Shown: one piece after another, positions 1 to 6,022 of the stretch
Layout: each line of letters opens with the position of its first letter
Numbering within the stretch: position 1 is the first letter of the stretch
DNA from: Planctomycetota bacterium
GTDB lineage: Bacteria > Planctomycetota > Phycisphaerae > Sedimentisphaerales > Anaerohalosphaeraceae
Assembly: GCA_003644215.1 (NCBI GenBank)
Contig: QNBU01000042.1
Location: 1-7,963, forward strand
Reading direction: 5' to 3'
DNA length: 7,963 bases
Made by a program: the position numbers and the translations under genes
Notes under the pieces: generated by a model
What the model was told of the DNA's origin: nothing
Databases searched by the model: none
What the model saw: only the letters and a program-made list of their open reading frames with translations

Positions 1-937
1 CCACCGGTATGCCCAATGACTGTGTCAGATACTTGGACAAACCCTGCAACTTCATACCACCGCCAAAAGCAATGACCTTGCTGAGCGTTTTACCCCGTCC
101 TTCGGCGCTGCTGCTGTAAAACCCCAAACTCCGCTGAATCTCGCTGCCCAGATCGGTATAGACAGATTTCATCGCGGTATAAATTTGACGCATATATTTA
201 CTCATCGGGGCGGTCCGTTTGAGCTTTTCCGCCGTGGCGTAATTTTTCTTAAAGGCGTCGGCAATCGCCTCGGTAAAGGTATTGCCGCCGATACGAATAC
301 TCCGCTGCCAGACAGTATCTCTCGCACAGACCACAAGCGTCGTGTTTTCGGCGCCGATGTCCAGAATGACCACCGCTTTGTCGGGCGACGCCTCAATCTC
401 TTTGATGTCATAACAGGCATAATTGTAAAGCGCCATCGGTGCGATCTGCACACAACTTACACGCAAATTTTCTTTCGTAAAATGATCCATCACTTCAGCG
501 ATCAATTCATTCTTGATCGCAAACAGCCCCACCCGCTTGTCCGGACTGTCTTCAGCTTCCACCAACTGCCAGTCCCATTCGACCTCATTGATATCAAACG
601 GGATTTGCTGAACCGCTTCAAACTGAACGACCTCAGGGATTTTTTTGGCTTCCACGGGAGGAAGGTTGATAAATCGGGCAAAGCTGTTTTGACCAGCAAC
701 CGAAATGGCCACTTCACTTTTACTCAGGTCTTTTTCATCAAGAAATTCCCGGAGCGTCGCTTCGATGATTTGCTCCTTCTCATCGGCCGAAACCTCACCG
801 GAGGACAAATTATGGGAATGCTCAAGATAAGCAAAGTCGATTACCTCCAGCCCTTCATCTCCCTGATGCATCTGGAGCGCTTTTAAGCCACCCGAACCAA
901 TGTCAATCGCCCATACACCGCGTACTGCTGAGGCCAT
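1..937 (-). CDS. pilM: Type IV pilus assembly protein PilM, C-terminus cut off by the window edge
   Basis: PilM is a cytoplasmic actin/FtsA-like ATPase that binds the N-terminal tail of PilN and helps form the PilMNOP alignment complex of type IV pili. Reading the minus strand from ATG 937, the frame stays open for 312 codons to the edge. Visible family marks: phosphate-1 loop AIDIGSGGLKAL (residues 10-21); the PilM signature around F106-EAVQQIPFD (to about 115); phosphate-2 loop VVILDIGAENTTLVV (189-203); IGGNTFTEAIA (216-226) followed by AEKLK (236-240); and the adenosine loop VIAFGGGMKLQGL (288-300). A Shine-Dalgarno-like GGGAGA lies at 951-946, eight bases before the ATG. PilM proteins are usually near 350 residues, so roughly 40 are missing; pilN and pilO would be expected beyond the left edge (inference). 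A long frame on the opposite strand (185-886) is only its shadow. FtsA is the main alternative, but the EAxQxIPF segment favours PilM. Confidence 0.9.
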   Translation of the reverse strand, partial: MASAVRGVWAIDIGSGGLKALQMHQGDEGLEVIDFAYLEHSHNLSSGEVSADEKEQIIEATLREFLDEKDLSKSEVAISVAGQNSFARFINLPPVEAKKIPEVVQFEAVQQIPFDINEVEWDWQLVEAEDSPDKRVGLFAIKNELIAEVMDHFTKENLRVSCVQIAPMALYNYACYDIKEIEASPDKAVVILDIGAENTTLVVCARDTVWQRSIRIGGNTFTEAIADAFKKNYATAEKLKRTAPMSKYMRQIYTAMKSVYTDLGSEIQRSLGFYSSSAEGRGKTLSKVIAFGGGMKLQGLSKYLTQSLGIPV

Positions 938-1033
938 AATACCAATCTCCCATGTAACTGGAATACGATTATAATTGTTTTTGCGCTAAAATTACTTGAA
1001 TCCACAGGGCCGTTTTCGCTATGATAGCCGCCG
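938..1033. promoter_or_regulatory. Divergent pilM/mtaB promoter region
   Basis: This 96-base spacer separates two genes that point away from each other, so it should hold both promoters. The 8-base palindrome ATTATAAT (968-975) gives a perfect TATAAT -10 box on either strand: 970-975 for mtaB and 973-968 for pilM. Neither has a good -35 box at 16-18 bases. The region is clearly AT-richer than the flanking genes. Promoter assignment is inference from position and the -10 match. Confidence 0.45.
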
Positions 1034-2401
1034 ATGAAAACTTTCGCCGTCCAGACGCTCGGTTGCAAAGTCAACCAGTACGAAAGCCAGCAGATCCGTC
1101 AGATTCTCGAACAATTCGGACTGACCGCCGCCGAACCTGCGCAACAGCCGGACCTCGTCGTCGTCAACACCTGCTGCGTTACGCACACGGCCTCATCAAA
1201 AAGCCGACAGAGTATCCGAAAAGTCCAAAAAGCACACCCACGCTCCACTGTCATCGTAACCGGATGTCTGCCTGCCGGCCCCGACAACGAAGCCAAGACA
1301 CCCGACAGCGACATCATCGTCAGGGACAAGCGTACACTTCCGCTAATTCTGGAGCAATTATCCAAAAAACAGCCATTTTCCTTAAACAATGCTAACCATA
1401 GTAAACCAAGAAACCATTCCAAAATCAAGGATAAAAACCCTAATTTAACACATCCGTCCGCCCAAAAACACCTAAAAAACATCTCAACTTCAGCCGATTC
1501 ACTACCTGTTCTGACCCGATTTGCGGGTCAAACCCGCGCATTTCTGAAAGTTCAGGACGGCTGCGACGCCTATTGTACCTACTGTATTATACCCAAAATA
1601 CGGATGGTCATTTGTAACAAGCCGGTAAAAACTGTCCTGAAAGAGGCCAAAAACCTGATTCGGGCCGGGCATAAAGAAATCATCCTGACCGGTATTTTTC
1701 TCGGCGCCTATGACCAAAAAACCGCCCGCAGGAAAAAATGGAATCCCGCAAAACTGGACTCTCTGGCCGAACTGGTGGACAAAATCGCTGATTTAGAGAA
1801 TATGGAGCGTCTTCGCCTTAGTTCCCTCGAACCGCTGGATGTTACAGATCGTCTGCTGGAGGTTATGAACACTCGCGACAACATCGCCCCGCACCTGCAC
1901 CTGTCCCTGCAATCCGGTTCACCCAATATCCTGAAGAAAATGGCCCGTCAATACACCATTGACGACTTTCTGCGTGTCGTGGAAAAGGTAAAAAAGGCCT
2001 TTGACCGCCCCGCCATTACCACCGACATTATCGTCGGCTTCCCCGGCGAAACAGACGAAGATTTTCAGCAGACGATAAAAATCGCCAAACAGGTCGGCTT
2101 TTCCAAAATCCATACATTCAGCTTCAGCGTCAGAAAAAACACCCCCGCTGAAAAAATGGCCAAACTCTTCGGCACAATAAGCCCACAGGAAATCAAACGC
2201 CGCTCATCCGCCCTTCAGGCGGTGGACGCTGAATTGCAGGACCAATACCGACAGTCCTGCGCCGGAATAACCGAGCAGATACTCATCGAAAAAACCAATC
2301 CGCCCCGCGGCCGCGGCGGCCGCTACTTCATGGTCGATCTAAGCGACACCCCCGAAGCCAAAACCCTCCAAAACGGCCAACTCATCAATCTAACCCTGTA
2401 A
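1034..2401 (+). CDS. mtaB: tRNA t6A37 methylthiotransferase MtaB (radical SAM)
   Basis: MtaB converts N6-threonylcarbamoyladenosine at tRNA position 37 to its 2-methylthio form, using two [4Fe-4S] clusters and S-adenosylmethionine. The 455-residue protein shows the methylthiotransferase domain with cluster cysteines C11 (TLGCKVNQYES), C47/C48 (NTCCVTH) and C78 (VTGC). The radical-SAM CxxxCxxC motif is C177, C181, C184 (QDGCDAYCTYCIIP), followed by EIILTGIFLGAY, SSLEPLDV and TTDIIVGFPGE. A TRAM-like RNA-binding tail begins near residue 410. LGCKVNQ and TGIFLGAY favour MtaB over MiaB or RimO. Odd points are a Lys/Asn/Ser-rich linker (about 113-157) and RMVICNKP (190-197) where the family normally has an RG...SR-type motif. 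An in-frame TGA at 1022-1024 makes ATG 1034 the first possible ATG; there is no clear Shine-Dalgarno. The gene's coding strand is richer in C than G, unlike gpmI. Confidence 0.92.
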   Translation: MKTFAVQTLGCKVNQYESQQIRQILEQFGLTAAEPAQQPDLVVVNTCCVTHTASSKSRQSIRKVQKAHPRSTVIVTGCLPAGPDNEAKTPDSDIIVRDKRTLPLILEQLSKKQPFSLNNANHSKPRNHSKIKDKNPNLTHPSAQKHLKNISTSADSLPVLTRFAGQTRAFLKVQDGCDAYCTYCIIPKIRMVICNKPVKTVLKEAKNLIRAGHKEIILTGIFLGAYDQKTARRKKWNPAKLDSLAELVDKIADLENMERLRLSSLEPLDVTDRLLEVMNTRDNIAPHLHLSLQSGSPNILKKMARQYTIDDFLRVVEKVKKAFDRPAITTDIIVGFPGETDEDFQQTIKIAKQVGFSKIHTFSFSVRKNTPAEKMAKLFGTISPQEIKRRSSALQAVDAELQDQYRQSCAGITEQILIEKTNPPRGRGGRYFMVDLSDTPEAKTLQNGQLINLTL

Positions 2402-2403
2402 GC

Positions 2404-2426
2404 TACTCAGGCATCCTGTCCGAGTA
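2404..2426 (+). other. Imperfect hairpin just after the mtaB stop
   Basis: Two bases after the mtaB stop, a 10-base arm (2404-2413) can pair with 2417-2426 around the loop TCC. The stem has one A-C mismatch and one G-T pair. It is not directly followed by a T run; the nearest is TTTT at about 2434-2437. It may protect the mtaB mRNA 3' end or aid termination. It could also work on the opposite strand for transcripts leaving lspA. Role inferred. Confidence 0.3.
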
Positions 2427-2488
2427 ATTCATGGTCTTTTCCGTGCTTTTTGCCTCGAATTTCGTAATTACAGGCCGTCTTGAGACCG

Positions 2489-2509
2489 TACCCACGCGGG
2501 TATTTTATT
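2489..2509 (+). terminator. Possible intrinsic terminator for mtaB
   Basis: TACCC (2489-2493) and GGGTA (2498-2502) form a five-base stem, six with a flanking G-T pair, around the loop ACGC. TTTTATT (2503-2509) follows directly. The stem is short for an intrinsic terminator, but its place in the convergent mtaB/lspA spacer fits. The T tract overlaps the lspA stop codon (2507-2505), so an mtaB transcript ending here would overlap lspA by only a few bases. Confidence 0.4.
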
Positions 2510-3056
2510 GGTTGTCTATTTCTTTGTGTACTCTTAAATTCGCCATAATCAGCAGGCCTACGCCGATGCACAGCATTGAATCGGCGACATTGAATGTTGG
2601 CCAGTGGTGCAAGCCGACATACACATCGATAAAATCCCGTACCCGCCCGGCGTTGAATGCCCGGTCATATAGGTTGCCGATAATCCCGCTGGTCATACAA
2701 CCCAACGCAAACAACATCAGCCGGGAGCGAATCTTTCTTGAAAAAAAGATGTAGATCACAACTACCAGCGCTACAGCAGAGATTCCGACCAGAAAAAGTG
2801 TCTGACCGGGAAAGATACTAAACGCCGCCCCGTCATTTTCACGCAGGATGAACTGCACAAAACCATCGATTAGGGGGAATTGCTGTTCGGGAGTGTCTTT
2901 GAGCCAGTTAAAAACCACCCATTTGGACCACAGATCCAATGCCGCTCCGACTATGGCGACCGGCCAGAACAACAAAGTTGCTGTCCGCCACGGCAAAGAG
3001 GATATATTGGAACAATCGGCATTGGATTGCGGCGAATTCCGCATAGCCCCACCCAT
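2505..3056 (-). CDS. lspA: Lipoprotein signal peptidase (signal peptidase II)
   Basis: LspA is an inner-membrane aspartyl protease that removes the signal peptide from prolipoproteins after diacylglyceryl transfer to the lipobox cysteine. The 183-residue protein has four hydrophobic segments (about 28-48, 87-105, 113-131, 155-175). It carries all family blocks: DLWSK (41-45), ENDGAAFS (73-80), GNLYDR (127-132), VRDFIDVY (139-146) and FNVADS (155-160). The catalytic aspartates should be D141 and D159, 18 residues apart like D123/D141 in E. coli. Its ATG (3056-3054) shares one base with the TAA of the upstream TPR lipoprotein gene (TAATG), which suggests translational coupling. I see no good Shine-Dalgarno for this start. 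A second ATG at residue 5 is possible. The N-terminus is somewhat longer than in the 164-residue E. coli protein. Confidence 0.95.
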   Translation of the reverse strand: MGGAMRNSPQSNADCSNISSLPWRTATLLFWPVAIVGAALDLWSKWVVFNWLKDTPEQQFPLIDGFVQFILRENDGAAFSIFPGQTLFLVGISAVALVVVIYIFFSRKIRSRLMLFALGCMTSGIIGNLYDRAFNAGRVRDFIDVYVGLHHWPTFNVADSMLCIGVGLLIMANLRVHKEIDNQ

Positions 3057-4102
3057 TAATTGGAATACCGGTCAATTAACTGCGAAAGTTTGGGTTGCTG
3101 CGGCTTGATCTGCAATGAAATGTTCCACTGTTCGATAGCCAATACCCGCATCTTTTCGTCGTTCTGATTCTTCATCGCCATCAGCATGTAAGCGACCCCC
3201 AGCCCTTTGCGTGCCATCCAGTCATTTTCATCCACTTCAACGGCCTGACGATAGCTTTTAATGGCCTCGATGGTCTCTTTCAGCTTCAACTGGGCGAATC
3301 CCAGATACTGATAGGCCATGCTGTTTTCAGGATCCATTGCAATCGCACCGGCCAGCAGTTCTTTGGCGGAGCTGTACCGGCCGGATCGCAGATAGGCCCG
3401 CGCCAGCGAAACCATGACAGACGGATTATTCCCTTCCAGCTCCAATGCTCGGCGGTATGCGTTGATCGCCTGCGTATGGTCCTTTCGCACCTCGAAAAGA
3501 TCGCCCAGCAGCAACTCAGGATCAGCGCTGTTGGGGTCCAGTTCTTTGGCCTTCTCAGCGTAGGTCAATGAATCGTCATATGCTTTTAGTTCATAATAAC
3601 ATTGTGCCGCACCCAAGTGGGCCCGGTAGTGCTGCGGGTCCAGCTTGCACGCAGAGACGAAGGCCTTGGCCGCTCGTGTCCACTGCTTGATAACCTGACA
3701 AACCTTGCCGAGATTAAAGAAATCCTTGAAAGACCATGGGTCATGGATGGCGGCCTGCTCATAGGCGTTGGCACTGTCTTCGTATTTTTCCATCCCCTGC
3801 AGGATGTCGCCCTTGAGCGAGTAGGCCAGCGAAAACTTTGAATCCAGTTCGATGGCGAGATTGAGTTTGCGGATCGCCTGTTCCCGTTCGTTCAGGTCAT
3901 TGAGCATCATCGCATCGACATACGCACCGACCGCCCGTTCCTGCAACGCCTCCGGCGAGGCGGTGCTTTCAGGATATTCCGCGACCGGCCCATTCGGATC
4001 GACCGTCGATTGTCGGGGCAGCTCACAGCCGGAAAAACAGACGATTCCAGACACTAAAATAATAATGACAAACAACATCGTCGGCATAGAGTTCTTAAAC
4101 AT
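3056..4102 (-). CDS. TPR-repeat lipoprotein, co-operonic with lspA
   Basis: This 348-residue protein starts with a lipoprotein signal peptide: K3, a hydrophobic core at about 9-22, then F23-S24-G25-C26, with C26 the likely lipidated residue. The -3 position is Phe rather than the usual Leu. A Pro/Ser-rich spacer (27-52) follows. The rest is a solenoid of about eight TPR units, most ending in a D-P or D-x turn: about 54-88 (degenerate), 90-122, 124-156, 158-190, 192-224, 226-258, 260-292 and 294-334. The last holds a short extra loop (about 309-317). Such proteins are usually periplasm-facing scaffolds. Residue +2 is Glu, not Asp, so outer-membrane sorting is plausible (inference). I cannot assign a partner or pathway. 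Its stop overlaps the lspA start, so it should be made together with the enzyme that matures it. A consensus promoter lies about 75 bases upstream. Confidence 0.9.
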   Translation of the reverse strand: MFKNSMPTMLFVIIILVSGIVCFSGCELPRQSTVDPNGPVAEYPESTASPEALQERAVGAYVDAMMLNDLNEREQAIRKLNLAIELDSKFSLAYSLKGDILQGMEKYEDSANAYEQAAIHDPWSFKDFFNLGKVCQVIKQWTRAAKAFVSACKLDPQHYRAHLGAAQCYYELKAYDDSLTYAEKAKELDPNSADPELLLGDLFEVRKDHTQAINAYRRALELEGNNPSVMVSLARAYLRSGRYSSAKELLAGAIAMDPENSMAYQYLGFAQLKLKETIEAIKSYRQAVEVDENDWMARKGLGVAYMLMAMKNQNDEKMRVLAIEQWNISLQIKPQQPKLSQLIDRYSN

Positions 4103-4108
4103 ACAACA

Positions 4109-4114
4109 TCCTTT
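4109..4114 (-). promoter_or_regulatory. Ribosome binding site of the TPR lipoprotein gene
   Basis: On the minus strand AAAGGA (4114-4109) lies six bases before ATG 4102. It supports this start over the internal ATG at residue 6, and it keeps the lysine at position 3 in the signal peptide. An out-of-frame ATG (4109-4107) overlaps the end of this site. Confidence 0.75.
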
Positions 4115-4178
4115 CTGTTGGTTTATTTCCCTAAGGCATCACCGCCCTCCGTATAGAAAACACACATAATCCGCCGTG

Positions 4179-4206
4179 ATTATAGCGAAATCAGTGTCGG
4201 TGTCAA
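4179..4206 (-). promoter_or_regulatory. Consensus sigma70-type promoter for the TPR lipoprotein-lspA operon
   Basis: On the minus strand a perfect TTGACA (4206-4201), a 16-base spacer and a perfect TATAAT (4184-4179) point towards the TPR gene. Transcription should start near 4172, giving a leader of about 70 bases. The spacer contains GACAC-C-GACAC, a short direct repeat that begins within the -35 box. Both boxes match consensus at an allowed spacing in a divergent intergenic region, so the call is strong for a sequence-only prediction. Confidence 0.8.
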
Positions 4207-4288
4207 AAGGATTTCAGAAATAAACCCCTTCCGGCTCTAAACTGTCTGGAATCAGGGTGCAATAAGCTCGATCTGGTATGCGCCTCAT

Positions 4289-4312
4289 CAAATTGACTGA
4301 ATACAAATTGAC
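4289..4312. repeat. Tandem 9-base direct repeat at the gpmI promoter
   Basis: CAAATTGAC occurs at 4289-4297 and again at 4304-4312, a 15-base period. The second copy contains most of the -35 box of the gpmI promoter. A pair of spaced direct repeats touching a -35 box could be an activator or repressor site. The first copy could instead be a decayed -35 box (TTGACT, 4293-4298). No matching -10 is seen for it. Confidence 0.5.
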
Positions 4313-4336
4313 ACTGTCGGGTGGTTTGCTTACACT
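4308..4336 (+). promoter_or_regulatory. sigma70-type promoter for gpmI (and probably mutL)
   Basis: TTGACA (4308-4313) and TACACT (4331-4336) are separated by exactly 17 bases. The -35 box is perfect and the -10 box matches TATAAT at four of six positions. Transcription should start near 4343, leaving a leader of about 44 bases before the gpmI ATG. There is no obvious promoter in the short gpmI-mutL gap, so this promoter may serve both genes. Confidence 0.75.
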
Positions 4337-4386
4337 GAAAAGTCTTTAGCGAAAGTCCCTTTAACACAGGAAAGGTTTATAGATAG

Positions 4387-5958
4387 ATGTCGGAAAAGAA
4401 CGAAACGATAAGGACGCGGCCATGTGTGATGATTATCCGCGACGGCTGGGGCTATAATCCCCGCCCCGAAGAGGATGCCTATAATTCGATAATACAGGCC
4501 AAGCCGCCAGTGGATGCGAAATTGATGGCCGAGTACCCAAATTGTTTGATTCGCACCTATGGCGAAGATGTGGGACTGCCGGATGGGACGATGGGCAACA
4601 GCGAGGTCGGACACCAGAATATCGGAGCCGGACGGGTTGTTTATCAGAACTCCGTGCGGATCACACACGCGATTGCCGAGGGTGATTTTTTTGAAAACGA
4701 AGCACTCAATGCCGCAATGGATTATGCCCTCAAAAATAACAGCAAACTGCATCTGATGGGACTGTGCAGCGACATCGGCGTTCATTCATTATTGGGCCAT
4801 TTGTACGGTCTGCTTGAATTGGCGAAGAAAAAGGGCCTTAGCGAAGTCTATCTGCACGCCTTTATGGACGGGCGGGACTCGCCGCCGACCAGCGGGCAAA
4901 AGTATCTCAAGGAGATTGAGGCGAAAATGGCCAAAATAGGCATCGGCAAAATTGCCTCGCTATCGGGGCGATTTTACGCGATGGATCGGGACAACCGTTG
5001 GGAGCGGGTTCAACAGGCACATGACTGCTTAACACAGGGCATCGGCGGCAAGGCCGCCAGTGCATCCGAAGCGATTGCCGCCAGTTATGGCAAGGACCAA
5101 ACCGATGAGTTTGTTAAGCCGGTGAACATTGTCGGTGCCGATGGTAACCCGCTGGCACTGGTTGAAGACGATGACAGCGTGATTTTCTTCAACTTCCGAG
5201 GCGACCGACCGCGCGAGATTACCCGTGCTTTTGTGGATAATCCGTTTGATGGTTTTGACCGAGGTGTTTACCCCAGTGTCCAGTTCGTTTGTATGACTGA
5301 ATATGACGCTTCGATTCAGGCCCCCGTGGCGTTTGCCCCGAACCGTGCTATGCCGAACATTGCCGGTGAGTTGTTCAGTAAACTTGGCCTGACGCAATTT
5401 CGCTGTGCGGAAACGGAAAAGTACGCTCATGTAACTTTTTTCTTCAATGGTGGACGGGAAGAACCGTTTGACGGGGAGAACCGGCAGATTATTCCTTCGC
5501 CGAAGGTCAAGACCTATGATATGCAGCCGGAAATGAGTGCCAACGAGGTTTGCGAAGAAATCCTGACCCGGTTGGACAGCGGCAAATACGATGTGGTTAT
5601 TTGCAACTTCGCCAACCCGGACATGGTCGGTCATACCGGCGTACTCGACGCAGCTATCGTTGCGTGCAAGACGGTGGACGCCTGTGTGGGCAAGGTCGTG
5701 GATAAGACGCTTGAACTGGGCGGCAGTGCCGTGATTCTGGCCGATCATGGCAACTTTGAGCGGATGTGGGATTTTGAGCATGATATGCCCTACACCGCCC
5801 ACACGGTTGGAGATGTTCCGTTTATCGTTGTCGATGAGGGCTTCAAGGGACGCAAAATGGCCGAAGGCGGCAAACTCGCCGATGTCGTGCCGACGATGCT
5901 GGAAGTTATGGGCATCGAAAAACCAAAAGAGATGACCGGCAAAAGTCTATTGCTGTAA
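4387..5958 (+). CDS. gpmI: 2,3-bisphosphoglycerate-independent phosphoglycerate mutase
   Basis: GpmI interconverts 3- and 2-phosphoglycerate in glycolysis and gluconeogenesis through a phosphoserine intermediate, with two Mn2+ ions. The 523-residue length is near the usual 505-515. By comparison with the Geobacillus enzyme, the metal ligands should be D19 (IRDGWGYN), the nucleophile S72 (GNSEVGHQNIGAGR), D412 and H416 (ANPDMVGHTG), D453/H454 (LADHGNFE) and H472 (YTAHTVGD). Substrate-binding segments FMDGRDSPP, SGRFYAMDRDNRWERV and FFNFRGDRPRE are intact, so the enzyme should be active. An in-frame TAG at 4384-4386 makes ATG 4387 the first possible start. AGGAAAGG at 4368-4375 is a good but slightly distant ribosome binding site, 11 bases away. 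The gene has its own strong promoter and is followed 64 bases later by mutL. Its last seven codons and stop are echoed in that gap. Its coding strand is G-rich. Confidence 0.97.
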   Translation: MSEKNETIRTRPCVMIIRDGWGYNPRPEEDAYNSIIQAKPPVDAKLMAEYPNCLIRTYGEDVGLPDGTMGNSEVGHQNIGAGRVVYQNSVRITHAIAEGDFFENEALNAAMDYALKNNSKLHLMGLCSDIGVHSLLGHLYGLLELAKKKGLSEVYLHAFMDGRDSPPTSGQKYLKEIEAKMAKIGIGKIASLSGRFYAMDRDNRWERVQQAHDCLTQGIGGKAASASEAIAASYGKDQTDEFVKPVNIVGADGNPLALVEDDDSVIFFNFRGDRPREITRAFVDNPFDGFDRGVYPSVQFVCMTEYDASIQAPVAFAPNRAMPNIAGELFSKLGLTQFRCAETEKYAHVTFFFNGGREEPFDGENRQIIPSPKVKTYDMQPEMSANEVCEEILTRLDSGKYDVVICNFANPDMVGHTGVLDAAIVACKTVDACVGKVVDKTLELGGSAVILADHGNFERMWDFEHDMPYTAHTVGDVPFIVVDEGFKGRKMAEGGKLADVVPTMLEVMGIEKPKEMTGKSLLL

Positions 5959-5972
5959 TGGCGTGCCACGCA

Positions 5973-5996
5973 ACCGGAAAAAGTTTGCTGCTGTAA
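5973..5996 (+). repeat. Ghost copy of the gpmI 3' end (TGKSLLL-stop)
   Basis: The gpmI gene ends at 5935-5958 with codons for T-G-K-S-L-L-L-stop. Fourteen bases later, 5973-5996 again reads T-G-K-S-L-L-L-stop. Twenty of 24 bases match, and all four differences are synonymous: GGC/GGA, CTA/TTG (two changes) and TTG/CTG. The two copies are 38 bases apart, so the second is out of frame with gpmI and is not translated as part of it. It looks like the remnant of a second, diverged gpmI allele left by gene duplication or replacement. Confidence 0.7.
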
Positions 5997-6022
5997 AAAA
6001 ACTGAAGACTGAAACCTGACCC

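Noticed and set aside
185..886. Long open frame (233 codons) on the plus strand
   Set aside because: It lies wholly antisense to the conserved pilM frame and its translation shows no recognisable domain; it is a shadow.
1021..1395. Plus-strand frame starting at ATG 1021, ahead of mtaB
   Set aside because: It is in another frame over the conserved MtaB cysteine region, has no Shine-Dalgarno, and its product is a low-complexity Arg-rich peptide.
2307..2323. Two GCGGCCGC blocks separated by one base
   Set aside because: Striking as DNA, but it encodes the RGRGGR stretch of the MtaB TRAM-like tail and needs no explanation beyond Arg/Gly codons.
4103..4178. Possible riboswitch in the TPR-lspA leader
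   Set aside because: The leader is only about 70 bases and I recognise no conserved riboswitch core or strong terminator/anti-terminator pair.
5029..5802. Long open frame (257 codons) on the minus strand
   Set aside because: It is antisense to the catalytic part of gpmI, where every family motif is intact on the plus strand.
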